Positions 1 to 9,780 of a DNA stretch of 64,000 nt are shown piece after piece. The DNA is from Phytophthora quininea (Eukaryota; Oomycota; Peronosporomycetes; Peronosporales; Peronosporaceae). The stretch covers positions 806,001-870,000 of the forward strand of contig JAAVTG010000519.1 in NCBI GenBank assembly GCA_011947345.1. The letters are read 5' to 3'. Position numbers and translations under genes: made by a program. A model generated the notes under the pieces. It saw only the letters and a list, made by a program, of their open reading frames with translations. It did no database searches and was not told the DNA's origin. How positions within the stretch are numbered: position 1 is the stretch's first letter; each line of letters begins with the position of its first letter.

Positions 1-5
1 TCAAG

Positions 6-335
6 TTGGAGATCCCCGCGACACTGAGCGTCGCGATGGACCTCGCGGTCAAGTACGAGGTGACTCATTTCGTCGACGAAGTTCGCGCGCGCCAAGATCA
101 CTCCGACAAGAAGAAACCTTCTGCTGGCAAAGACTCCACGCAAGGAGGACGCAGCCAAAGTAAGCCCTTCCGTGGTAAAAGACGTTTCAAGGCCAAGAGC
201 ACCAAGACGAAGGCCAAGGGCGGTGAAACTCGTACTTTCTTCCACTGCAAAAGCCCGGTCATATTAAGGCTGACTGCTTCGCGTGGAAGAAGCTGCAAGG
301 CGAGCAGGGAAACGATAAACCACGTCAGTGAATGA
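6..335 (+). pseudogene. gag C-terminal fragment of the gypsy element
   Basis: About 109 codons are open, rich in Lys, Arg, Ser and Gly as expected of the nucleic-acid-binding end of gag. Near positions 240-290 the sequence encodes a zinc-knuckle-like stretch. The HCK half is in this frame and the GHIKADC half is one frame over, which places a one-base break at the AAAA run around 249. The first knuckle Cys appears to be Phe (TFFHC). The ORF runs directly into the protease region. Confidence 0.65.
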
Positions 336-394
336 GGGTCCTGTCGTGGTCAAGAGCGTAAACAGAGCATTACCTGTGGACAATATCAGCATCA

Positions 395-1301
395 ATGTTC
401 TGTGTGAAAACCCTCTCGTCTACAAATCAAACCCACTGTTCTCTACCCATGGGGAGATCAGTGCTGGCGACAAGAACATCTCAACCTCAAGTATGCTGCT
501 GGACAGTGGTGCTACTACAATCTACGTGTCAGCGTTGGGTCGAGAAGAACAAGCTCACAACTACGAAGTTCCAAGAGAAGAACATCCGTGTAAAGCTTGG
601 AGACAATCAGATTGTCGAGACAGAGTTGGAGCTACTAGCTCTGACTATCGAAGTACCAGAAGTGGAAGAAGCATACACATGTGCTGCTGTCGTCAACGCA
701 ATTCCTGACGTTCGACTGCATCCTGGGGATACTATTCTTCGAGGACATACAGCCCCTGATTGATGGGAGCGGTCGAAGGATTGAAGGAACAAGAAAGAAG
801 ACTTTGCGAGCGAAGCGGACAAGTGAGGCCATCGGGCCGATCGAGGAAGGCGGACCGGCGATTGCCTCTGGGTCTCGGAGATCTGCCGGGGCGAAAGGCC
901 CGTCGACGAAAAGACCTGATTCCTGTCGAGGCGCCGCGCTGGAAACGGATGTGAAGCCTGTGGTTGAAGTTGCCCGTGAAATTGCGCAGAGCGGAACCCC
1001 AAGAGTTGCTTGCAAGCAACTGGACCGCGAGCCAGTTGGTAGAGGCTCGGTGGCGGGAAGCGACAAGCGGTCGTCTTCGGATAAAAGCACAGCTGAGAGC
1101 CGTACCGGGGTAAAGAGCAGCGCCGTGGGGAAGATGTTCACGATGGGCGTTGTTGACAAAACTGGCGTGGAGACTAGGTCCACCACGCGGAAAAAGCCAA
1201 GAAAGCTCCTGAGAATCAAGACGAAGACGCAAGACGAACCTGGTTTTATGCTGGTTCTGTCGAACGAGACAATCAAACGCGTCGCAAGCTCGTTGCAGTG
1301 A
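395..1301 (+). pseudogene. retropepsin-type protease region of the gypsy element
   Basis: The catalytic motif LLDSGAT is encoded near 498-518. The rest of the domain continues in a neighbouring frame (KLGDNQIVETELELL). It ends in the third frame with FDCILGILFFEDIQPLID near 710-765, which matches the conserved end of gypsy proteases. A long Lys/Ser/Arg-rich linker follows to the TGA at 1301. Two frame changes within one small domain show that it is inactive as read. Confidence 0.75.
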
Positions 1302-1478
1302 CGCGACCAACCTGGTAACGTTGGCAGTGCCAAGGCTCAACGTTACCTGGACACTGACTGGGAAAGCTTTCGAGTTAACCCTGCCTATAAGCTACTCAAG
1401 GAGTATAAAGACACCGTGTTTCGTCCCTAACTCCCTGGAGATCTACCCGAGAAGAGCGAGATTGAGCACCGGATCGAT

Positions 1479-3455
1479 GTGCGTGATCCAAACCTCGCAA
1501 TATATCGGCACCAGTGGCGTCAATCACCGGAGCAGCAGCGTGAAATTGTTCGCTGGGTAGAAGAGATGGCCGAGAAGAAGCTCATTAGGCCAAACATTAG
1601 TCCACACCTGGCTCCAACATTTTGTGTGCGGAAGCCCATTGGATGGCGTATCATTCACGACTACCGATATCTTAACTCGAACGCGATCCGACAGAGCATT
1701 CCGATGACAAGAAAGGAAGATATCCTGGACGACATGGCTGGAGCGTACTACTACTCGACGATGGACTTGATGTCGGCATACTATCAAGTTCGAATGCGCG
1801 AAGAAGATATCAAGTTCACGGCATTCCAGGCACCGAACGGACTCTGGGAGTGCTTGGTACTTCCCATGGGAGTCTGCAATGCACCGGCAACGATGCACAG
1901 ATTGACATCCAAGCTGTTTCGAGGCTTGAAGCAAACGAGGTCGTTTTGCGACGACATCTACATCTCTACTAAGTCTCAAGACGTCAGCGAGCATTTGGAA
2001 GCTTTACGGAAGACGTTGGGTATCTTGCGGGACAACAAGCTGTACGTCAAGCTATCCAAGTGTGTGTTTTGTGCCCTAGAGATTCCGTGTCTAGGTGACT
2101 TTGTAGGCCGAGACGGAGTACGCATGGACCCCGACAAAGTGCAAACTAGCAAGAACTGGCCGGTACCGAGAACTCAAGAGGAGCTTTACAGCTTCTTGGA
2201 ACTCACTGGCTACATCCAGCGCTTCTGCTCAGAGTATGCCTCGCTCACAGCTACCATGCTTACGCTGCTCAAGAAGCAGAACAAGCGAAACGCCAAGATT
2301 CATTTCGACAAGGAGCAGTTGGAGAACTTCAAAGAGTTGAAGCGACGTTTGTGCGACCCTCCTGTGCTGCATCTTCCCGACTTCAATCAGCCAATGCATC
2401 TGCGTACAGATGCCAGCAAGTTGCTATCGGTGGCGTCCTGTTCCAAGTGGTGGATGGTGTTGAACGCCCAAATCGCGTACACCAGTCGGAAGATGAAGTC
2501 GGCGGAGCTCAACTACCCGACTCAGCAGCAAGAACTGCTAGCTATCGTTCATGCGTTAGCAGCTTTCAGGATCTACTGCCTGGACATGCCACCAATTGTC
2601 GAGACTGATCACAAGAGCCTCGAGGGATTGTTCACGCAGAAGATGGCGAATCGCCGTCTAGCTCGTTGGTATGACATCTTGGCAGAGTATCAACCGACAT
2701 TCTCGTATCTCCCTGGGGCGAAGAACGGAATCGCTGATGCCCAGAGTCGAAGATCAGACTTGCAGCCGGAAACGAAGTACTTCCATGATCTCAGTGTTAC
2801 CAGCTTTGACGATACATCATTCACGATGGAGATCAGTGAATTCACGACGGACAGCGATTTGATCAAGAAGATTAAGGCAGCATGTATCAAGGATCAGGAA
2901 ACTCAAGCGATATTCGCTGCTATCAAGCGACGCACAGCTAACTTGAAACCAAAAGCTGAGCGTCAACACCGGAAGAAGTATCGATGTCTCACTGAAAGCA
3001 ATGGGTTACTCTGGTATCAAACACCAGCGGACGACGTGCCACGCGTTGTGGTACCCAACGATGTGAAGTTGAGGAACGCCATCATCAGCGAGTGTCATGA
3101 TTCCAACTATGGAGGTCATCCCGGTGCAGAACGCACTTATCTAACACTTGCGCGACGCTGGTACTGGTCAAAGATGTTGGCGTCGATCCAGAAGTGTATT
3201 GCTGACCGTGAACCATGCCGCCGCAACAAGCCTCGACTGACGAAGCCACCCTGTCTGTTAGAACCACTCAGCATTCCGGATGAAAGATGGAGATCCATCT
3301 CTATGGACTTCATCACGGACTTACCGCAGACGAAGAACAAAGTCGACTCGATTTGGATTGTTGTGTATGGATTGACCAAGCGATGCCATTTTGTTCCGAC
3401 GACGAAGGCTGTTGCCGCAGAAGGCGTCGCACAACTCTTCGCCAATCACATCTGA
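1479..3455 (+). pseudogene. pol: reverse transcriptase, RNase H and N-terminal integrase
   Basis: A 658-codon open frame carries RT (RIIHDYRYLN, YSTMDLMSAYYQ and the active-site FCDD in place of the usual Y/F-x-DD context), then RNase H (LRTDAS, the E in QQELLAIVHAL, and TDHKSLEGL), then integrase. The integrase zinc finger shows H near HPGAERTY and the Cys pair in CIADREPCRRNK, followed by the first catalytic Asp in SMDFITDL. The frame stops at TGA 3453-3455, but integrase homology continues in the same frame: the second Asp lies in SDRDRKF, and the Glu lies after a second TGA near 3573 in QTERMNRTLEEYL. Both stops fall inside conserved sequence, so this is a dead copy or one with point mutations. 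Confidence 0.9.
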
Positions 3456-4345
3456 AAGCTCCACGGCATGCCCACTAACATCGTGTCCGACCGCGACAGA
3501 AAGTTTGTGTCCAATTTCTGGCAGAATGTGTTCAAATCGATCGGTACGAAGTTGAGCATGACGGTAGATCATTGAGCCCAAGGCGATGGCCAGACAGAAC
3601 GGATGAATCGAACGCTTGAGGAATATCTTCGGTGCTTCGTTGGGCCTCGCGAGATGATTGGGACGATCAGCTTGCCAACGTAGAGTTTGCTGTGAACTCG
3701 GCGGTGAACTCAAGCACAAAGATGGCACCGTTTGTAGCCGATCTGGGATACATCCCGTTGAATCCTTTGCAGCTCGCAGCAGAACAGCTTTCCACCGTTC
3801 CTGCTGGTCGACAAGGCGTCGAGTTCAACGGACACCAGGAATCGATACTGCTACGATGCCGGGAAGCACTCGCACGAGCTCAAAGACCGGATGAAAGATG
3901 TCTACGATCACAACCGGAGAGAGCGAGAGTTCCGCGTGGGAGATCAAGTGTACTTGAGCACTCGAATCCTTGACCCCAAGCACACTGATCTTCGAAGTTT
4001 GGTCCGAAATGGATCGGTCCATATTCGATCGTTCGCAAGATTCACAACCACGCATATGAACTAAACATTCAGTCAGGGAATAAGCTCCATCCTGTGTTCA
4101 ACATGGGATCCCTGAAACCGTACCAGCAATCGTCAAGGCTATCGCGCCCACATGATGTTTTCCTTGTGGACGGCAGCATTGGTCGCCTCGTACAACGTTG
4201 CTGGGTATACGGGTTCGAAGAAAACAAACCCAATTTCTTGTGGAGCGGGTGGGCGATCGAGAACTTAGCACAAATTCCCGATATGACTGCAGATTTTGAA
4301 ACCAACCGACGCTCAAAGAAACGCAAGAAAACCCAGAAACGATGA
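3456..4345 (+). pseudogene. integrase core end and C-terminal tail of the gypsy element
   Basis: Integrase core motifs continue to about 3620. A second frame (from about 3632) then encodes LANVEFAVNSAVNSSTKMAPF, the conserved segment after the catalytic Glu. Further on are KFGPKWIGPY-like and ELNIQSGNKLHPVFN-like remains in changing frames (about 4000-4105). The last open part (to 4345) ends in a basic tail, where gypsy elements often carry a chromodomain. I see only weak chromo-like character here. Confidence 0.6.
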
Positions 4346-4387
4346 AAAGGGGCTCAAGACCTACATGTATTGATCAACATACCCTCG

Positions 4388-5847
4388 CTAATTGCGCCTC
4401 TTCGTGTTGGAACCCTTCTTCGACTTTTTCGAACGCTTGGGACGTGGAAGCGCCACAACACGTATCCCGTAAACGTGTGTGAGCCAACCCAACTTATGCA
4501 ATGGCTCCAACGAACACGGCGGCTCCTTGTCGATGTTGTAGTCGTCATAGATCATGACTGGATCTTTGGGACCCGTAACCACAAGCGTGAAGTAGTGCTC
4601 GGTGCTGTGCTTTACTTCGTGGACGATGTAATGACCTGGATCAAGCGTGCGCGCATGGCGTTCCAGCACAGCAGTGGAAGACAGCGAACCCTTTTGAAGC
4701 GGCTTGAACAACGCCACATAATCGAGAGAAACTCGTTCAGCCCCCAGGAAGTTGAGGAAGGCATCGACATCCGTGCTGTCAACACCACCGGCAAAGTCGT
4801 TGCCTTTCGAGAAGCAAACCTTGTCCCAAAGCTCGCGAGTAACCAAATCCGTCCTCCCAAGGCCGAAACATGCCGCTTGAAGAGCGTGCAGAAAGCACCA
4901 GTTGCTATCTGACGCTCCAGCCTTCCGGCAATGCTTCGAGTAAACCTTGATGTAGGTCTCGCGACGACCAGCAGCGATCCAAGCATTTACCTGGTTCATG
5001 CACCAGTAAACGTCGCGAAGACTTTCGGGCCACTCATACGTCATCTGAAGTGGAGTACAGTTCCACTCCATCAAGTAGTACACGTGGGGAAAAGTCCCAC
5101 CACGATCCAGCAGCCTGCGGACGTTCCAATCTCCTTCGTGATCCCCAGCGGGGCCGTAGTGATTGATGCAGCTCGTCAATGGGTGCCTTTCATCAGGCTG
5201 TTCTAGGTTTGGGTGAGAAATAGCGACTTCATTTCGGAGCAAGTTGTACGCCGAGTACGGGTCGGCTATCTTATCAGCAGGGATCCCCGACATCGCTGCA
5301 CCATCCTCGGCACACGCACGAGAAGGCCGGATCACCCTGGAAGTCCCCTTCCTGGAAGCCGGGGTGGGTACCATCGCACTCGACGTCGATGCAGATGAAG
5401 TAACCACTTGCACCGGTTCTTCAACAGAGATTGTGCGTGGAACGACCGGAGACGACACGCCAGCCGAAGGTGAACGCAGCGGAGAAGTCACCGGAGCAGC
5501 ACGCGCCGGTACAGCATCTCGCGCAGGCACAGTCGCCTCTTGGGAGGCCCAGGGAGCGTCGAAGCGAGCAAGGACTTGGGAGCGCGGAGACAAGACTTCC
5601 TCAAGCTCCTCCAACATGAGGCCGCCGAGGATATCCTCGTCGGGCGGCGGTAGCGTTGGTGTGGCTGGGGAGAACCCAGCAACCCATCAGCAGCGAGGAG
5701 GTCAGGCACGAGGCCAAAGTCTTGGTCAACCGCCGCTCTTCCTTCGAGCGACGGCACTTGGACCCCTTGGTCGGCAGCCCGGTCGATCATAGCAGCTACT
5801 CGCGGTAACCTCATAGAGGCACCAGCCCCTCCCATCCCAAGCGTCAT
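4388..5847 (-). CDS. chromo-like plus OTU-like cysteine protease protein, probably retroelement-derived
   Basis: One frame is open from 5617 to the stop at 4388 (409 codons). An N-terminal extension starting at ATG 5847 joins it after a one-base break at a three-base run (5675-5677). Counting from Met 5617: residues 1-110 are Pro/Ser/Ala-rich; residues 160-215 look chromodomain-like (WNVRRLLDR, YYLMEWN, YEWPESL); residues 237-250 read DSNWCFLHALQAAC; and residues 341-342 are HY inside an EHYFTLVV strand. The D-x-N-x-C-x-x-x-x-A-L block and the late HY strand resemble the catalytic Asp/Cys and His of OTU peptidases. The C terminus is very basic. No RT is visible nearby in this orientation. OTU-like fold is an inference; host-gene origin is the alternative. 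Confidence 0.55.
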
Positions 5848-5951
5848 ACGAAAACAAGGCACTTTGGGGCTAGTCCCGACCAGCAGCCACCTACTCAGCA
5901 ACTTCCGAAATGGCTGGCGAGGACGCGGACGACTCTTGCGGGATGGGTGAG

Positions 5952-6040
5952 TGTAACGGATACTTAGCAGTTACTTACGTTTTGGCTAGGATTCTAATTA
6001 TTAGAACATTTTAGTAAATATGCAGAGTTCAGTCCGTGGG
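5952..6040 (-). repeat. possible LTR remnant upstream of the OTU-like ORF
   Basis: Read on the minus strand the stretch ends with a CCGTTACA terminus, as an LTR would, about 105 bases before the ATG at 5847. Its AT-rich body differs from the flanking GC-rich coding sequence. No second LTR copy was found in the window, so this is only a suggestion. Confidence 0.2.
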
Positions 6041-6135
6041 AGCAAAGCCCTCAACTGCTCGAACTGCGACGGCGGCAACCTCATCACTTTCCAATTTGGC
6101 CGCCCTCTCAAAGACCTCGCCTGCTTCCTTCATTT

Positions 6136-6350
6136 TCAATATACGTTCTGTCTACGCTGGAAGTGTTCATTGCAGAAATGGTCATTGCCGGGTTCCTAGG
6201 AGTTTCGTTGTTTCTCGGAATTCTCCGTGTTCAACAAGCTCGTGGAAGACTCCTCTCGGGAACAAAATGTATGATGTCAAGCTGAAGGGGACGTATTTCC
6301 GTAACTTTGGGCACAATGTCGAGCGTTTGGAGGAGATGGCAACGATGGCG
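6136..6350 (+). pseudogene. HA-domain (helicase-associated) gene relic
   Basis: The translation contains GHCRVPRSFVV, then KMYDVKLKGTYFRNFG and ERLEEM. It aligns along its whole length with the HA-domain genes at 41.1-42.4 kb (GHCRLPAHFVV, MYDMKQKGAYFRNIG, ERLEGM) and 48.3-48.9 kb. Only one HA repeat is present; the mitochondrial leader and other repeats are absent. It passes without a gap into a relic of a different gene at about 6335. The residual ORF has no evidence of function. Confidence 0.8.
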
Positions 6351-6770
6351 CTCCAGTGATTTATCCGAGCAACATGGTCGCCGACAAAGTGGCCGCACCA
6401 GCGTATGGTGCGCCAAGCCTACCTTCAGCTCAAGACTAGCAAAGTGTTTGTCAAGAAGCAATCCAGTTGAAAAGTCTCCAGAATGTGCAAGGGCACCCGT
6501 CCTGAACAATAGTCGCTTGTTCCTTTACTAAGAAGAGAGTAACATTTTGAGCGCGTGCACATCTGGACCGAATCAAGGCCCTTTGCTCTACCTCAGACGC
6601 CAAAGTCAGTGAGTGTGATCCAGAAGTGGCTGCAACGATGAATTGCTTCCAAGTCGAAGCTTCAGATTGGACCAAGAGCAAGAACCTCATGCACCGAAGA
6701 CTGTCGTTCGTGATCGCGTGGAGAAATTATCTGACGACTCCGGTAAACGTATTGATAAGGCCAACTGCTC
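6336..6770 (+). pseudogene. PH-domain relic copied from the cyclase gene at 15.4-19.9 kb
   Basis: DNA from about 6336 matches the complement of roughly 15460-15960. Shared protein pieces are DGNDGAPVIYPSN (parent DDNGVPVIHPSN), SKVFVKKQS (parent DKVFVKKQS), KVSECDPEVAA, NCFQVE, WTK and RLSFVIA. An internal stretch is rearranged and several frame changes and stops are present. The copy lies in the opposite orientation to its parent, about 9 kb away. It covers only the linker and PH domain, so it is a truncated duplicate, not a second cyclase. Confidence 0.88.
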
Positions 6771-7309
6771 CAGGTCCTCCGAGTCTATCTCGAATTAGCA
6801 GTAGGACACGTGGCGCGAAGCATTTTCCTGTCAAACTCGGACCCAGTCGCAGCACTGGATCGGAAAAGATTCAACCGAACCGTGAAATAATGAAAGTGCC
6901 AAGGGCCTGGCGTTGCATCAACTCGACGGGTTCTACCGTGGCTACCAATAATACCGCGATAGCCACGCCCGGCTACAAGGCTGAGTTGATTTCACTCAGA
7001 TGCTTAACTTGTTTCCTGGTTGTTCTTATGGTTGGGGGTCTTTGCTATTCTGAAATCTGATCTGTTGCATGATGATTGAATTTGAATAGGATATTTGAAT
7101 GCGAAGTTAATCATTTCCTTTCTTCTGGATGTTTTCTGTAGGCCCTCGGCCCGGCAGCCCCCGCAATTGGAGGAGGGATCGGCTCCAAGGCTGTGTAGTG
7201 CAGTAATCTCGAGATACCTCCGGACGAAAGAGGGCTCACTTCAGAGCCAGTGTTTGTCCATTGGTCATCGACGTTCTGGTATCCCATGTCCTCGTCGCTG
7301 GAGTAGTCC
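6771..7309. other. no gene recognised
   Basis: Short ORFs only. One minus-strand ORF (7111-7329, beginning near MDYSSDEDMGYQN) has an acidic N terminus but no recognisable domain and overlaps the next plus-strand candidate, so I did not call it. Confidence 0.4.
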
Positions 7310-7616
7310 ATGATGGAGCCCGAGCACAATAAGACGCGCTTTTGACGCGTCTAGCGATACGCTGGTGACGCCCAGCAACATAGATGACGACGACTTCTTC
7401 CGCGACCTGCCGGTGCTGGCGCGCGAGCAGAGACCCAACGCCAAGCCCAGGCCAGACCTGCCAGCAACGCCACCAAGAGCAAGACCGGGGCCAACAAGAC
7501 CAAGTCGACCGACAGGGCCAAGTCAAGTAAGAAGAGCCACCGCGGCAACAGCCCCCAAAGTGAGCGCCGACGACAACCACAACCCGTTGGAGTTTATTAA
7601 AATGACGAAGGACTAA
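7310..7616 (+). CDS. small hypothetical protein, Pro/Arg-rich
   Basis: From ATG 7310 ten residues are read before a TGA. One frame over, an open stretch continues through an acidic IDDDDFFRDLP block, a Pro/Arg/Thr-rich middle and a final NPLEFIKMTKD. The switch sits at the TTTT run near 7340, which here would need one base fewer. The product would be about 100 residues. No family is recognised and no signal peptide is visible. It could also be the 3' exon of a gene whose start is lost. Confidence 0.3.
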
Positions 7617-8330
7617 AGCCATCACATTCTTCCATCTTGAAATGTGCTTGATTCACAACAGTGAAATCCGACACTAAAGGCTTCTGCTTATTGGAAGCTT
7701 GTGGAAATAACGTATAGACGCAGACGTACAGGGTTGTGAAAAATAAGACTGTTATTTAATTGAGCCCGTAGATTCGAGTCAATCAGTTATTTTTTTATTG
7801 CAACTTTTTTTCAATCACTGCGCTGTCTGATGTTGCGAGCTTCTTGCCTCAATGCCGCTCCTAACAGGCTAGGGATTATGCTTACACTGTCCAACAAACA
7901 GGGAGCAGGAACTTTTCACCGACGTTACCGTCGCTTTGCGACGGAGTCACAGCGATGACGGTGGCGTAACGCATCCCTGCCTCTGTCCAAGCATCTATCA
8001 GAAATCCAAAGACTTGCCAGCAAGGCGACGACAGGTTCGTGCTAGCACGGCGAGTTCTACAGTTTTGAGCTCGCTCTTCAGCTGATGGACTGTAGCGACG
8101 AATACTTGCGCGCTCGTTTTTTTCATCACCAAAGCTCAGATCGTGATCCACCAGTCGAGCCACTGGTAACGATTCATGATTACTTGTCCAAGGTGACGCG
8201 AACGAAGCCATCGAGCGTGTTTGGACGGCGTGCCAGCACGAAGTGGGGTAGTGTTGGGGGTTTTGCAGAGAATAGAGAGCGAGATGCGTTTTGAAGGACT
8301 TGCACAGCGGTGGCGAAGGGAAATGTTTAT
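7617..8330. other. no gene recognised, AT-rich in part
   Basis: A poly-T and AT-rich patch lies at 7740-7815. Short ORFs on both strands show no motif I recognise. The right end borders the 3' flank of the broken RXLR copy. Confidence 0.4.
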
Positions 8331-8663
8331 CCTTGCGTTAAGACTGGCTGGGTACAACCTAGTAAAAGACCGTGAACGACGGAACGGCTCGACAGCTACA
8401 GCTTACGATCCGTCACTACTTCGTACCAGGAGGTATGTAGATCTTCTTCGCGAGAGCCAAGGCTTTGAGGTAGAGGTTGCCGAGCTCCGTCGTAATGCTT
8501 GATTTCCCCGCCTGACCGAGTTTCTCGTTGGTTTGCGGAATTTTTCCCACTGGTGTGCCAGATTTCCCTCGTTGGCTTGCGAGATTTTTCCATCAGCTTC
8601 GACGCGAATGTTTTCATGTCGCTTCGTTCTTCGTTGTTGGCGTCCTCCGCCGTATCGGTGGTC
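8331..8663 (-). pseudogene. broken copy of the RXLR effector gene at 13.4 kb
   Basis: On the minus strand this aligns with the 3' half of the RXLR gene at 13435-13848, from the EER-containing segment through the stop codon (8416-8418) and about 70 bases of 3' flank. The signal peptide and RXLR-bearing part are missing: homology fades at about 8663, where LINE-like sequence begins on the other strand. The retained part is frame-broken, and two of its G-runs are one base shorter than in the intact paralogue. As it stands it cannot make a secreted effector. Confidence 0.8.
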
Positions 8664-8792
8664 GAGAGAGAACTTTAATCGGCCGAGGATTGATCGCCCA
8701 AGCAGAGATGTTGTCATTGCTGTGGTATTCATAGCATCTGTGACGATTCCGACCCGGTTCATCAAACGCTGGCAAGGCATTGTGAATCGGTA

Positions 8793-9780
8793 TTGTCTGG
8801 GCCAAAATAGTTCGTACCGAAATTCAAGGTCAGATTACACATGGAAGATGGTGACTTTCCATATACGATAGTTAGATATAAGGGTAATTCGCGTGCGTAG
8901 ATTCCGATTTTGAGGTCAGATTTGGCCAATTCTGCGTCGTTTTTGAGCTACAGCCGCTCCAAAAACTTTCTCGGCCGGCCAAAAGTTTGGGGAAAGGGCT
9001 CCAGTAGGGCTAACCGATCATCAGTCAAAACCTGAGGCTTTCATTGGCCCAGAACACAAACCACATGCCGGAACATATGGTGTTTGGGTTTAATTTAGGG
9101 TTACCAGGTGTTGATGCAGTCGAGCAATAAAACCAAGGAGCAACACTGCAAATCCAAGCAATTACTCCTGCATTAGATTTCATAGGCATCCTTCATCGCT
9201 ATCACTCGCTTCGCTTGCGAGCTCTTCTTCTCCAACGTCTGCGCATTCGATCTCTTCCTCTTGCAGTGCCTGTAGATATCGGTCTTCCTTTTCTGAACCT
9301 CCTTGTACGCATCTCGGCCTCGCTGCTTAATCTCGCTAGGGTCTGTAAAATGATACTTATTAATTCGGAGAGGTTTTTAATACTTAGCGCTAAAACGTTG
9401 GGGGCACTGACCTCGCTGGTCTTCGAGCTCTTGCTCTTCTTGAAGGCCGTCCTGACGTCCGCAATTGTGCTAGTAGGCTTCCCAATGTACTTGTGGACCC
9501 ACTCGCGCATGCGGCCAGCCAGTTGTGGGTCTTCTTGATGACCTTCGAGGACGTTTTTGTTGGCACTCACAATCATTGCTCGCTCAGCGGCATTTGTCTT
9601 CTTCCCTCTTGTCATCTCCACAGCAATGCTAGCGAAATGGGGCTCATTCCTACAGAAAGAAGGTAGTTTCAGCATCATTTTGCGGGTCTGCATGGTCTCA
9701 TCCGCCTATTATTAGCTGAGCTACGCGTCGAAATGTCGAGCATTTTGTCTTCCCGGTACGAACTATTTTGGCCCAGACAA
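8793..9780. mobile_element. nested 988-bp TIR element with TA target duplication
   Basis: The ends are perfect 27-bp inverted repeats beginning TTGTCTGGGCC (8793-8819 and 9754-9780), each flanked by TA. Removing the element with one TA rejoins the LINE frame exactly (AAT CGG TAC GTG), which fixes the boundaries. TA targets are typical of Tc1/mariner-type elements. At under 1 kb it is too short for a full transposase, so it is probably non-autonomous. It inserted after the LINE. Confidence 0.88.
9173..9693 (-). CDS. hypothetical protein inside the TIR element
   Basis: From ATG 9693 about 95 residues are open, with a basic, helical look (MTRGKKTNAAERAMIV, GRMREWVHKYIGKP, VRTAFKKSKSSKTSE). A GTCAGT...TTTTACAG segment at about 9345-9411 could be an intron. 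After it, one frame gives a strongly charged tail ending KRVIAMKDAYEI at the stop 9173-9175, and another frame stops at 9202. No DDE transposase motif is visible. It might be the DNA-binding N terminus of a lost transposase or an unrelated cargo gene. I do not recognise the family. Confidence 0.4.

Larger units (their letters stand above)
1..4345 (+). mobile_element. Ty3/gypsy LTR retrotransposon, degenerate, 5' part outside window
   Basis: This stretch carries the ordered remains of a gypsy polyprotein: a basic gag tail with a knuckle-like CxxxGHxxxxC pattern after one frame change (near 245-290), an aspartic protease, reverse transcriptase, RNase H, integrase with HHCC and D,D,E residues, and a charged C-terminal tail. 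The reading frame changes several times and has TGA stops inside integrase, so it cannot encode one product as given. The left LTR would lie before position 1 and I could not identify a right LTR after 4345. The order protease-RT-RNase H-integrase is diagnostic of Ty3/gypsy rather than Copia. Orientation is opposite to the next ORF, so the two converge. Confidence 0.9.

Noticed and set aside
6..4345. Repeat-induced point mutation as cause of the TGA stops in the gypsy element
   Set aside because: Only two clear cases were seen, and oomycetes are not known for this process; ordinary decay is sufficient.
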